Positions 1-8,122 of a DNA stretch of 64,000 nucleotides are shown piece after piece (position 1 is the first letter of the stretch; each line of letters starts with the position of its first letter). The stretch lies in the NCBI GenBank assembly GCA_028280445.1, contig JANQLU010000136.1, positions 248,001 through 312,000 on the forward strand, given 5' to 3'. The position numbers and the translations under genes are program-made. The stretch comes from Pirellulaceae bacterium (GTDB taxonomy: Bacteria > Planctomycetota > Planctomycetia > Pirellulales > Pirellulaceae). Under the pieces are notes generated by a model. That model was given only the letters and a program-made list of their open reading frames with translations, was not told where the DNA came from and did no database searches.

Positions 1-2879
1 CGCGGTGGAAAACGCCACAGCAAACGCGCATCGGCATCGATCGCCAAAGCGTTTTTGCGAGGACTGCTCGATTGCTGCCAGGTTTTTGAAAGTAGTATTT
101 TGCGATGCGTTGATTTCAACGACCAACCATTTTTCATCAAGTCAGCCGCCAGCCAATCGAGCAACTCGGGGTGAGTCGGACGCGTTCCATTGATTCCAAA
201 ATCGCTCGCCGTACTGACGATTCCTGTTCCAAAATGGTATTGCCACAACCGATTAACAATGACGCGTGCGGTCAAAGGATTTTTGGTACTGGCGATCCAC
301 TCGGCCAGTTTCAATCGACGTTGTTGCTCGGTAGATTTTTCGTTCAGCCCCAATGTTCCAATCACTCGAATGGCATTGGGCGCGACCTTTTCCCGTTTCG
401 CCATCGGATCGCCCCGATGTAACCGATGCGTGGGTGGCGGTTTCGGGTTAAATGTCCCGATATACGCTTTGGGTTTCAGCGAATACGATTGCTTTTTTTT
501 CAAAAGAGATTTCAGCTCTTGTTGCCATCGTTCGACGGATTTTTTTTCTTCTGCAGAAAGCCACCTGAATTCGTATTTCGCATTTTTGGGTTTGTGAAAA
601 TCGACCGACAGCCGCCTCAATGAATCGGCGATCAATTTCCATTTGCCACTGCCGTCGTCAACCATGATGCGATATTTGATCGGTGTTCGATCAGAAAATT
701 TGCCGTGACGGTCCCGAGCCCAAACAATCCGATCGATTTTCTGCGCTGTGGGAAATTCCAACTGCACCCAACTGTTGGTTTTTGAATTGGAAATCCAGCT
801 GTTGGCATTGCCGTATTTTCCATCATTGATATGCCGCAATTTGTGTTTGGGATTATTGGCGTAATTCCCCGACGATGAAATTTTGACTCCATTTGCCAAC
901 GCGATGTTGGTTTTGCCGCTGAAAACCTCGAGTTCGTCGATACATGGCTCGGCGCCGTTGGTTTTTGAAATCTGAAAACGAACGCGTTTTGCCTTGATCG
1001 GTTGAAACGATTCAGCCGTGTAACGTGACGAAATCGGTTTTTGGATTTGAGAAATCGGTGCTTGCTCGGCAAAACTTGGTGGCAATTTTTCGAACACGAC
1101 CATATCCGCGGTAATCACCGCGCCCGTTTTTCCGCCACGCAAGAGAATCGCGGACGCTGGTGTCATTTCAAATTTTCCGATCGACTTCAATCCGCTCCAC
1201 AACGGTTGTTTCGGCAAAGGCTGCCCGGGTTTCTCGTGGGCGCCTATTTGCTGGTTGACCGTGGCAATTAACGTTTGATCATTCTTGGTCGCTGGATCTC
1301 CATCGCGATCTAAAATGTAATTGGCATCTTTAGTATGCGTTTCAAATCCTCGCCCCCAGGAAATCCAAATGCGAAATTTGCCACGAATTTTTGGCCGATA
1401 AACCGCATAGTCTTCGCCTAATTTGTTGTTCCACCAGGAATAGCTGCCAACGCTCAAATTCGGACTGCGACGTTTGTCACCGGGGTCATCTTTGAATCCA
1501 GGTTTTGCCCCAGATGGATTTGTTCCAGTCCCTTGGATGGGTTTCAGCAACTCAACTCCAGGCAGATGAATCTGGCCCAACGAAGTGTCATCGACAAATG
1601 TAAATCGACGTTTCGTGTCTGGAATATATTTGTCCAAGTTGCGGACCAGTGAACGAATCGATTGGTTGTACGATTGCAATTGTTGTCGATCCTGTGACGA
1701 CAACGGAATCTCGCGTTCGCCGTGACGAACTCCTGAGAATACAGCCTGGATTGCGTAGTAATCGGTTTGAGTTAGCGGATCGAATTTGTGATCGTGACAG
1801 CGCGCACAACCCAGCGTCAAACCAAGAAACGCTGTCGCAGTCGTGTGTACCACGTCTGCCAACTCGTCCTGTCGTTGCATCAAAGTCAAATTGATATCCG
1901 GACTTTTGACAATGTCGTGTGGTCCGCAGACGAGAAACCCTGTTCCGATTGGCTCACCTAAAATATCACCTGCGATTTGTTCTTTGACAAACTTGTCATA
2001 AGGCTTGTCGTCATTGAGCGACTGAATCACCCAATCGCGATACCGCCATGCATTGGGGCGTTCACGATTCGTTTCAAACCCATCGGTTTCACCAAAACGT
2101 GCAATATCCAGCCAGTGCTGCGCCCAACGTTCACCGTAACGCTTATCAGCCAGAACTTTGGCAACCAAACGCTCCCAGGCACGGTCGCCACGATCTTTGA
2201 CAAACGCGTCAACCTGTTCAGGAGTCGGAGGAACTCCCAACATGACCAGGTAAAGACGACGGATCAGCTCGTGACGTTTGGCCGATGCCGAAGGGCTCAG
2301 TTTTTTGTCCGTCAAACGAGCCTGAATAAACCGGTCGATCGGAGACGAAGACCATCGACTTTTCGGGAGGGGCGGTTTGGGATTGCTGACTTTTTGCAGT
2401 GACCAATGATCGGACTTGAGAATTCGAGGAGCAGATGAGCCATCTTTTTTGTCCTTGTGTTCGGGCATCTTTGCCCCTTGATCAATCCAACGTTTGATCG
2501 TTTCAATATCCTTGGCCGGAACCATGGCCCAACTCGGAGGCATCGAAACGTCCTCGTCCTTTTTTTTGAGGACAGCAATCAAACGACTTTTGCTCGACTT
2601 GCCTGGAATCACCCAGGCCACGCTATAATCGCCGCCTTGGAGAAAAGATTTTCGGCGGTCGACGCGGAATTTACTTTCCTGCTTTTTGGGGCCATGACAA
2701 GAAATGCAATGTTTCTTGAAAATTGGCTTGATGTGCTTTTCAAAGTCAATCGACTTTTCTTTTTTTTCCTTCTTGTCCCGGTCGTCCCGATCCCGTTTTT
2801 GGGCGGCAGTCGTGCCACAGATCACGGTCATCGCAACTAACAAACCGATGCATATTGCTGGAAAGCAAACCCATTTCAT
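1..2879 (-). CDS. PSD1 / planctomycete cytochrome c domain protein (3' end outside window)
   Basis: Large secreted protein of the planctomycete PSD1 family (cytochrome-c-like domain, DUF1549, DUF1553); about 959 codons are visible and the C-terminus lies off the left edge. The ATG at 2879 is followed by a signal peptide (hydrophobic to about residue 26), then a heme-type CISCH motif at residues 58-62. A second CARCHDHKFDP motif, typical of DUF1549, is encoded near 1800. A discoidin-like insert falls around 640-1080. The DUF1553 hallmark NRLWQYHFGTGIV is encoded near 240. The molecular role of the family is not firmly established; members usually pair with a DUF1501 gene, which would lie outside this window. 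It is divergent from the BlaI gene, with two BlaI-type operators between them. The frame read open through the stretches I checked along its length. Confidence 0.9.
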   Translation of the reverse strand, partial: MKWVCFPAICIGLLVAMTVICGTTAAQKRDRDDRDKKEKKEKSIDFEKHIKPIFKKHCISCHGPKKQESKFRVDRRKSFLQGGDYSVAWVIPGKSSKSRLIAVLKKKDEDVSMPPSWAMVPAKDIETIKRWIDQGAKMPEHKDKKDGSSAPRILKSDHWSLQKVSNPKPPLPKSRWSSSPIDRFIQARLTDKKLSPSASAKRHELIRRLYLVMLGVPPTPEQVDAFVKDRGDRAWERLVAKVLADKRYGERWAQHWLDIARFGETDGFETNRERPNAWRYRDWVIQSLNDDKPYDKFVKEQIAGDILGEPIGTGFLVCGPHDIVKSPDINLTLMQRQDELADVVHTTATAFLGLTLGCARCHDHKFDPLTQTDYYAIQAVFSGVRHGEREIPLSSQDRQQLQSYNQSIRSLVRNLDKYIPDTKRRFTFVDDTSLGQIHLPGVELLKPIQGTGTNPSGAKPGFKDDPGDKRRSPNLSVGSYSWWNNKLGEDYAVYRPKIRGKFRIWISWGRGFETHTKDANYILDRDGDPATKNDQTLIATVNQQIGAHEKPGQPLPKQPLWSGLKSIGKFEMTPASAILLRGGKTGAVITADMVVFEKLPPSFAEQAPISQIQKPISSRYTAESFQPIKAKRVRFQISKTNGAEPCIDELEVFSGKTNIALANGVKISSSGNYANNPKHKLRHINDGKYGNANSWISNSKTNSWVQLEFPTAQKIDRIVWARDRHGKFSDRTPIKYRIMVDDGSGKWKLIADSLRRLSVDFHKPKNAKYEFRWLSAEEKKSVERWQQELKSLLKKKQSYSLKPKAYIGTFNPKPPPTHRLHRGDPMAKREKVAPNAIRVIGTLGLNEKSTEQQRRLKLAEWIASTKNPLTARVIVNRLWQYHFGTGIVSTASDFGINGTRPTHPELLDWLAADLMKNGWSLKSTHRKILLSKTWQQSSSPRKNALAIDADARLLWRFPP

Positions 2880-3073
2880 AACGAACTCCTGAGATTTCGT
2901 TATTGTAAATGTGGTTAGTCCGCAATGAAAAGACATTTAGGGAGAATCGTTCGTTGTGCTGCCAAATTGCCGATTTTCTCCCCGCTTTCGACTGATCGCA
3001 GTGTTCTATCTATATCGTTCAACACCGCTAATTGCTGTTAATCAGAGTTTTATACGACTCTTGCAATAAATTA

Positions 3074-3089
3074 ATTGACATTTGTCAAT
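3074..3089. promoter_or_regulatory. BlaI-type operator, upstream copy
   Basis: Palindrome ATTGACA-tt-TGTCAAT with perfect 7-bp arms and a 2-bp centre. BlaI/MecI-family repressors bind short dyads of the GACA-n-TGTC kind, and a BlaI-family gene starts 156 bp downstream. The site lies between that gene and the divergent PSD1 gene, so it could act on either promoter. Autoregulation is inferred. Confidence 0.7.
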
Positions 3090-3098
3090 CCGCTGATA

Positions 3099-3116
3099 AA
3101 TTGACACCTGTCAATT
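3099..3116. promoter_or_regulatory. BlaI-type operator, downstream copy
   Basis: Second dyad, AATTGACA-cc-TGTCAATT, with perfect 8-bp arms. Its centre is 26 bp from that of the first copy, about two and a half helical turns, which suits two cooperating dimers. The shared arm sequence in two tandem copies just upstream of a BlaI gene makes chance unlikely. Confidence 0.72.
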
Positions 3117-3131
3117 AACGAAGCCGATGGA

Positions 3132-3205
3132 AAATCAAAATCCGAAGCGTAAGCGAGGGACAGAAATGGAACACGGTCCCTCGCTTACGCTTCGGGTTTT
3201 GATTT
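3132..3205. repeat. Dispersed palindromic repeat, family A
   Basis: Inverted repeat with arms of about 29 bp and a single mismatch, core CCGAAGCGTAAGCGAGGGAC, around a short loop. Related copies occur at 18173-18266, 28568-28656 and, inside a gene, 50313-50404. It lies in the leader between the operators and the BlaI gene. It would form a strong hairpin in the leader transcript. Confidence 0.85.
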
Positions 3206-3244
3206 ATCTACCGCAACCGAACACTGAATCCGCGGGAGCAACTG

Positions 3245-3640
3245 TTGGACAAATTACCGGACGCCGAACTCGAAGTGCTCAAGGTTTTGTGGCAACTTGG
3301 CAAATCGACGGCCAAACAAATTCGTGAAAATCTCAAACCGCAACGAGATCACGCCACCATCAGTACGCTCCTGCGGCGACTGGAATCGCGCAAATTGGTC
3401 CGACGCTCGAAAAGCAAAACGGGTCGGGAGTTCATTTACTCCGCCATCGCCAAACCGGAAAAGACGCGTCAAAAATTGGTCAAAGATTTTTTGCAACGAG
3501 CGTTTGATGGCAGCGGCATCGAGATGGTTCAAGCGTTGTTTCAAACCAAATCGCCAACGCCTGATGAAATCGAACAACTTGAGAAACTCCTCGACGACTT
3601 GAAAGATTCACAAGACTCCAAGCAAGGTAAATCCAAATGA
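3245..3640 (+). CDS. BlaI/MecI/CopY-family transcriptional repressor
   Basis: 131-residue winged-helix repressor of the BlaI/MecI family (Penicillinase_R). The N-terminal half carries the typical start LPDAELEVLKVLW, followed by the recognition-helix region with TISTLLRRLESR (residues about 37-48); the C-terminal half is the dimerisation and cleavage region. The start is TTG with GGGAG about 8 nt upstream; no ATG fits the conserved N-terminus. The stop overlaps the ATG of the M56 gene by 4 nt (ATGA), so the two are translationally coupled, as in BlaI-BlaR1 pairs. It probably represses its own operon through the two upstream dyads. No beta-lactamase gene is nearby, so the trigger need not be an antibiotic. 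Confidence 0.9.
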   Translation: MDKLPDAELEVLKVLWQLGKSTAKQIRENLKPQRDHATISTLLRRLESRKLVRRSKSKTGREFIYSAIAKPEKTRQKLVKDFLQRAFDGSGIEMVQALFQTKSPTPDEIEQLEKLLDDLKDSQDSKQGKSK

Positions 3641-6600
3641 ACGGCATGATCGATCGACTAAATTCGTTTTCCGAAGCATGGAGCTCGTTTGTCTGGCATT
3701 CCAGTTGGCAATCCACATTGATTGTGTTGTTGGCCATGTTGGTGGTGATTTGGGGACGAAAATGGTCACCAAATTTACGATATGGAATCCTTGCCATCGC
3801 GCTTTTGAAATTTGCTGTGCCACCGTTTCTCGCGGCACCAACGGGAGCATTTTCTGCACTACCCGAAACTCGGTTGAACCAGTCAAAGTTGGTCGCCGAG
3901 AATTCGATAGCCGAACACACCAACGACTTCAACATTAAATCTCACGCTAACCTGGAAGATCGACTATCGCAAAATCATTCAAACGTTGACTATCGTAACC
4001 CAATGCGGGACGACTCAAATTCAAGCCCAAGTATTGAACACGTCGTCACGGTAAAACCGCCGCGGACCGTTCAACCCCATGCCTCAGAATTCAATCGTGA
4101 AATCTCGCCAGTGGCTTCGACGCCAAAAAACGAACAAGCCGATCAGCAGTCCGGTATTGTTCTCGCCGGCGCTGGCAGTCTTTCGCCCAGCAAGATCCAT
4201 CAGCAAACATGGCTGATGCTGGTTCATCTGACCGGACTGGTTGTTCTTCTGTGCTACCTGCTGGTCAATTTATTTCGTTTGGAAATCCTGCGGCATCGGG
4301 CACAGCCGATTACCGAAAGCGAAACTCTGAAGATGTTTCAGCAAGCCTGCCAGAATTTAGGATTGAAATCACCACCGGCATTGCTCGAATCACGAGAAAT
4401 TCGCACGCCTATTTCTTATGGATGTTTTCGACCGGTCGTGTTGCTGCCGCAAAATTTCTCCAAAGAAAAAACGCAAACCGTCGCGGCGATCGGGCATGAA
4501 CTGGCCCACCTGCGCCGCTGGGACCCGTGGGTGAATTTCCTGCAAAATGTCATGCTGATGGTCTGGTGGATCAATCCCATGATCTGGGTTCTCAATTGGC
4601 ACATCAGAAAAATTCGTGAATATTGCTGTGATGATTTGATTTTGACCAGCGGTTTGACTCAAAGCGAATCTTACAGTCGTTCACTGATTGACATCGCTAA
4701 AAACACACACAACGAGTTTGCCGGCCCCGTCGCGACTGCTTTTGGAATGGCCGATCATCCGCTGGCTGAGCGGATCAAGCGGATTATGAATCCAAACGTC
4801 CGCCGCCGCGCAAAAATCTCTTGGATTGGCGCAATCACAATGCTCGTTTTGGCCGCCGTTTGTCTTCCGGGAATCCGAAACGCCGTATCAGCAACCCACG
4901 ACCCATCGACCCTCGAAAAATCGAACACTGAAGAAGCCGATCTGGAGCATCGCGATGCCGAGACTTCACCGCGACGAAAAACGCAAGAAGACGAGAAAGG
5001 CAAACAAAAACTAGCCAAGAGTTTTCAAATCAAGGTTTTGGATCAAAACAATAAACCGATGTCCGGTGTCAACGTCTATGCAAATTGCAGCGGCACGAAT
5101 CCTGCGACGGGCGATCCTAAAGTCGTTAGCAATAACTACACCACCAACGCCGATGGCATCGTCACCGTTCCAATTTTCGACGGTTGTACCAGGTTACGTT
5201 CCTGGATCCGCAAGAAAGGTCACGTCACGCTGTTTGCCAACTGGGAAGATCGCGTGAAAAACGATGTGCCAAAACTGTTGACTGTGAAACTACAACCAGG
5301 AACCAGCATCGGCGGGACCGTCGTCGATCCTGACGGCAAGCCAATTGCCGGCGTCTCGGTCGAAGTAATGCGGCGCAAGGGTGGAACAAAACTGGACACG
5401 AACCAGAACACGCGCTTAGGCACTTGGCTGGCCTCACGCAAAACTGCAGTCATCACTGGAAAAGATGGAAAATGGCAAATCAACAACGTGCCGGCCGGCA
5501 ATGATTTGGAATTCAGATTCCATATCGTTCACCCCGAATACATCACGGCATCTCGTTGGCAAGATATGGGAGAAATGAAAGTCACGACCAAACAACTGCG
5601 AAACAAAACAGCAAAGCTCGCGCTTCAGCCAGGGATCCAGATTACCGGTACTGTTGTCGATTCGCTTGGAAATCCGGTCGAAGACGCTTTGATTGTCTGG
5701 GGCGATCGGCCCTATTGGCAACAAGGAAGCCAGGAAACCAAGACCAATGCGAAAGGTGAATTTAAAACTCAGGCACAACCCGAAGGCGAAATCCGATTAA
5801 CCGTTGTCGCAGAACACTGGATGCCGCAAACTCGAAAAATCAAACTCGTCAAATCCGCCGACAATTCGCAAAAATTCGAACTCCAGCCCGGCAAAAAACT
5901 ACATTTGAAATTTATCGACCAACATGGCGATCCCGTTCCGCGAACCTATGTTTCGATCGATCAATGGCGGGGCAGCGAGGCACTCTACAACAGCCAACAT
6001 CCAAACGTCGTCAATTCAAAAATTCCCTATATCGGCGATGACGAAGGTGAGTTCATTTGGAATTGGGCTCCAAACGACAAAGTAAAATACCGGGTCTATA
6101 ATCGCTTGCTCAACCTGGCAAAGGAATTCACACTAACTGCCACTGACGAAGTTCAAATCATTCGCTTGACCCGGCCCTTTGCGTTCAACGGAACGGTTGT
6201 CGATGACCAATCGGGCGCTGCTGTAACCGGTTACACGATTACCCCCATCAATTTTTATTCTGGTCGTTCCCGCGGCATCGCACAACGCATGCAAAAGCGA
6301 ACGTTCGAAACCAATAAATTCGATCTCGGTGACGTCAACCGTATCGACGATGGACGTCAATTTGCTTACCGAATTGATGCTGTCGGTTACCAGTCCTTTA
6401 CGACACAAAAATTCACAAGCGATTCGCCGAGCAAGCCGATCGAAATTCGCTTAAAACCCAGCGAAATTCGATTCGTAAAATTTGTGGATCAACAAGGAAA
6501 CCCGGTGAAAGACGTCAGGACCTGGGTGGTCGATCCGTACGAAAGTTTGTTATTCGGTCGATTTGCTGACTATTTGCGGAATTACCAAAATCCCGATCTA

Positions 6601-7878
6601 TCCCGCAGCGATGGCAAAGTGTTTTACGGCACGCCCGTAACAAATCACGCAATTGTTGGAATGACTAAAGAGGGGTACGCCGAAAAATATCTGGCTGCGA
6701 ACGAAAAAGCCGGTACTTTAACATTGCAACCTTGGGCTCGCTTGAAAGGCGGTTTATTCCAAGCAGGCAAACCCGTAGCCGGTGCGACGATCGTCGCCGC
6801 TCCGATTCGCAATTTGGGAGGCGACAATCCGCACGTTCAAGATATTTTCATGACCAAAACGGATGCCAGTGGACGCTTCGAATTCGATCGACTGCCGCCT
6901 GTGCCGATTTTCGTACGCAGTGTCCTGAGCGCCTGGGCTGATTATCCGATTACATCTAACAAATCAGTGCCACTGATACTAAAACCGGGAAAAACCCACA
7001 CGGTAAACCTCGGTGGCGAAGGTTTACAGATTCAGGGACGTATCAAAATTAATGGAGATCGCCCCGATGATCTCCAATTTCGGTATGGCATCAACAATTT
7101 GGCCGCGGTCAAACCGTCGATCACGCTTCCCAAACATGCCCGAAACCCGCTGCAGTACGATGTCGGGGAACAAAAACGTTACGAAGAGCGATTGTGGGGT
7201 AATCCGAAAACAAGAGCCGCTCACGAAAGCTATTACGTCAAAATCAATGATGATGGAACCTTTTTGATCAATGGTGTTCGACCGGGCAAATACCGATTTT
7301 TGATCAAGCTTTACGCGCCACCCAAAGGGTGCCTTGTCTCGCCAATCGGATATGGATTCGTTGAATTTTCGACCGATGACTACGTATCAAAAAATAACAC
7401 CATCGACCTGGGCGCCGTGGAAGTCAAAATGAAACAAGCCGCCAAAGTCGGCGACACGCTGCCAAGTTTCGCTTATCAAGATTTGGCTGGCAAACGACAC
7501 GCGATTTCCGAGCATCGTGGCAAATACGTGTTATTAGATTTTTGGGCCAGTTGGTGTAAACCATGCATCGCCGAAATGCCCGAGTTGCGAAAATTGCATC
7601 AGGAAATCAAAACACTCAAGAATGCAAAATTACTTAGCATCAGCCTGGACAGCGATCCGCAGCTCGCCAAGAAAATAGTGCAATCCAAGAAACTGACTTG
7701 GAGCCAAGGCACTGTCGGAGACATTCGTGAACAAGAAAGCGCCCGACTCCTCGGAGTCAGCTCTGTTCCCTACTACATCTTGCTCGACCCCCAAGGCAAG
7801 ATCGTGGCTCGCACCTACAATTTTTCAGAAATCAGTGAGAAATTGAAATCTCTGGTAAAGCGAGAGCGGAAAAAATAA
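3637..7878 (+). CDS. M56 (BlaR1-type) membrane protease fused to carboxypeptidase-regulatory-like repeats and a C-terminal TlpA thioredoxin
   Basis: 1413 residues. The first ~410 residues form an M56 peptidase with about five membrane spans and the zinc motif HELAH at residues 287-291. Then follow about six to eight beta-sandwich modules of the carboxypeptidase-regulatory-like type, recurring as GTVVDxxGxPV from about residue 465 to 1240. A TlpA/AhpC-TSA thioredoxin domain ends the protein, with WCKPC cysteines at 1307 and 1310. The penicillin-binding sensor domain of classical BlaR1 is absent. By analogy the metalloprotease would cleave BlaI, the partner encoded by the overlapping upstream gene, when the extracytoplasmic part senses a signal. 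A periplasmic thiol-redox tip suggests redox or envelope sensing, which is inference. Confidence 0.88.
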   Translation: MNGMIDRLNSFSEAWSSFVWHSSWQSTLIVLLAMLVVIWGRKWSPNLRYGILAIALLKFAVPPFLAAPTGAFSALPETRLNQSKLVAENSIAEHTNDFNIKSHANLEDRLSQNHSNVDYRNPMRDDSNSSPSIEHVVTVKPPRTVQPHASEFNREISPVASTPKNEQADQQSGIVLAGAGSLSPSKIHQQTWLMLVHLTGLVVLLCYLLVNLFRLEILRHRAQPITESETLKMFQQACQNLGLKSPPALLESREIRTPISYGCFRPVVLLPQNFSKEKTQTVAAIGHELAHLRRWDPWVNFLQNVMLMVWWINPMIWVLNWHIRKIREYCCDDLILTSGLTQSESYSRSLIDIAKNTHNEFAGPVATAFGMADHPLAERIKRIMNPNVRRRAKISWIGAITMLVLAAVCLPGIRNAVSATHDPSTLEKSNTEEADLEHRDAETSPRRKTQEDEKGKQKLAKSFQIKVLDQNNKPMSGVNVYANCSGTNPATGDPKVVSNNYTTNADGIVTVPIFDGCTRLRSWIRKKGHVTLFANWEDRVKNDVPKLLTVKLQPGTSIGGTVVDPDGKPIAGVSVEVMRRKGGTKLDTNQNTRLGTWLASRKTAVITGKDGKWQINNVPAGNDLEFRFHIVHPEYITASRWQDMGEMKVTTKQLRNKTAKLALQPGIQITGTVVDSLGNPVEDALIVWGDRPYWQQGSQETKTNAKGEFKTQAQPEGEIRLTVVAEHWMPQTRKIKLVKSADNSQKFELQPGKKLHLKFIDQHGDPVPRTYVSIDQWRGSEALYNSQHPNVVNSKIPYIGDDEGEFIWNWAPNDKVKYRVYNRLLNLAKEFTLTATDEVQIIRLTRPFAFNGTVVDDQSGAAVTGYTITPINFYSGRSRGIAQRMQKRTFETNKFDLGDVNRIDDGRQFAYRIDAVGYQSFTTQKFTSDSPSKPIEIRLKPSEIRFVKFVDQQGNPVKDVRTWVVDPYESLLFGRFADYLRNYQNPDLSRSDGKVFYGTPVTNHAIVGMTKEGYAEKYLAANEKAGTLTLQPWARLKGGLFQAGKPVAGATIVAAPIRNLGGDNPHVQDIFMTKTDASGRFEFDRLPPVPIFVRSVLSAWADYPITSNKSVPLILKPGKTHTVNLGGEGLQIQGRIKINGDRPDDLQFRYGINNLAAVKPSITLPKHARNPLQYDVGEQKRYEERLWGNPKTRAAHESYYVKINDDGTFLINGVRPGKYRFLIKLYAPPKGCLVSPIGYGFVEFSTDDYVSKNNTIDLGAVEVKMKQAAKVGDTLPSFAYQDLAGKRHAISEHRGKYVLLDFWASWCKPCIAEMPELRKLHQEIKTLKNAKLLSISLDSDPQLAKKIVQSKKLTWSQGTVGDIREQESARLLGVSSVPYYILLDPQGKIVARTYNFSEISEKLKSLVKRERKK

Positions 7879-7892
7879 TTGGCGCAGGTATT

Positions 7893-7961
7893 GTGAGCGG
7901 CAAGGCGCTAGCCGCCGGTTCAAAGCGCTAACAAACCGGCGGCTAGCGCCTTGCCGCTCAC
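7893..7961. repeat. Dispersed palindromic repeat, family C
   Basis: Arms beginning GTGAGCGGCAAGGCGCTAGC with a complementary right arm, 14 bp after the stop of the M56 gene. It would form a long stable hairpin at the end of that transcript. Other copies lie at 19578, 32704, 33814, 39161, 51244 and 52983. Confidence 0.88.
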
Positions 7962-7997
7962 AAGAGCAGATCGGACGGGCATGCTGTTCGGCTTATT

Positions 7998-8084
7998 GGG
8001 AGGGCGAGGCTCCTGCCGAGCCGCGAGCATGTTGTTCGGCTCGGACGTGCATGCTGTTCGGCTCGGCAGGAGCCTCGCCCTCCC
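7998..8084. repeat. Dispersed palindromic repeat, family D, with tandem gcatgctgttcggct units
   Basis: Inverted arms GGGAGGGCGAGGCTCCTGCC and its complement, around a loop carrying repeats of a short gcatgctgttcggct-like unit (one also just outside at 7979). A single arm of the same family lies at 51198-51223. The element fills the convergent gap between the M56 gene and the selenoprotein candidate. Confidence 0.8.
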
Positions 8085-8122
8085 TTTGCCGTAACCACCC
8101 TATTCCGCAACGGACCTGTCAA

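Noticed and set aside
3127..3327. ORF of 66 codons over the family A repeat upstream of BlaI
   Set aside because: It translates the repeat itself (PKRKRGTEMEHG) and overlaps the BlaI gene in another frame; it is not a gene.
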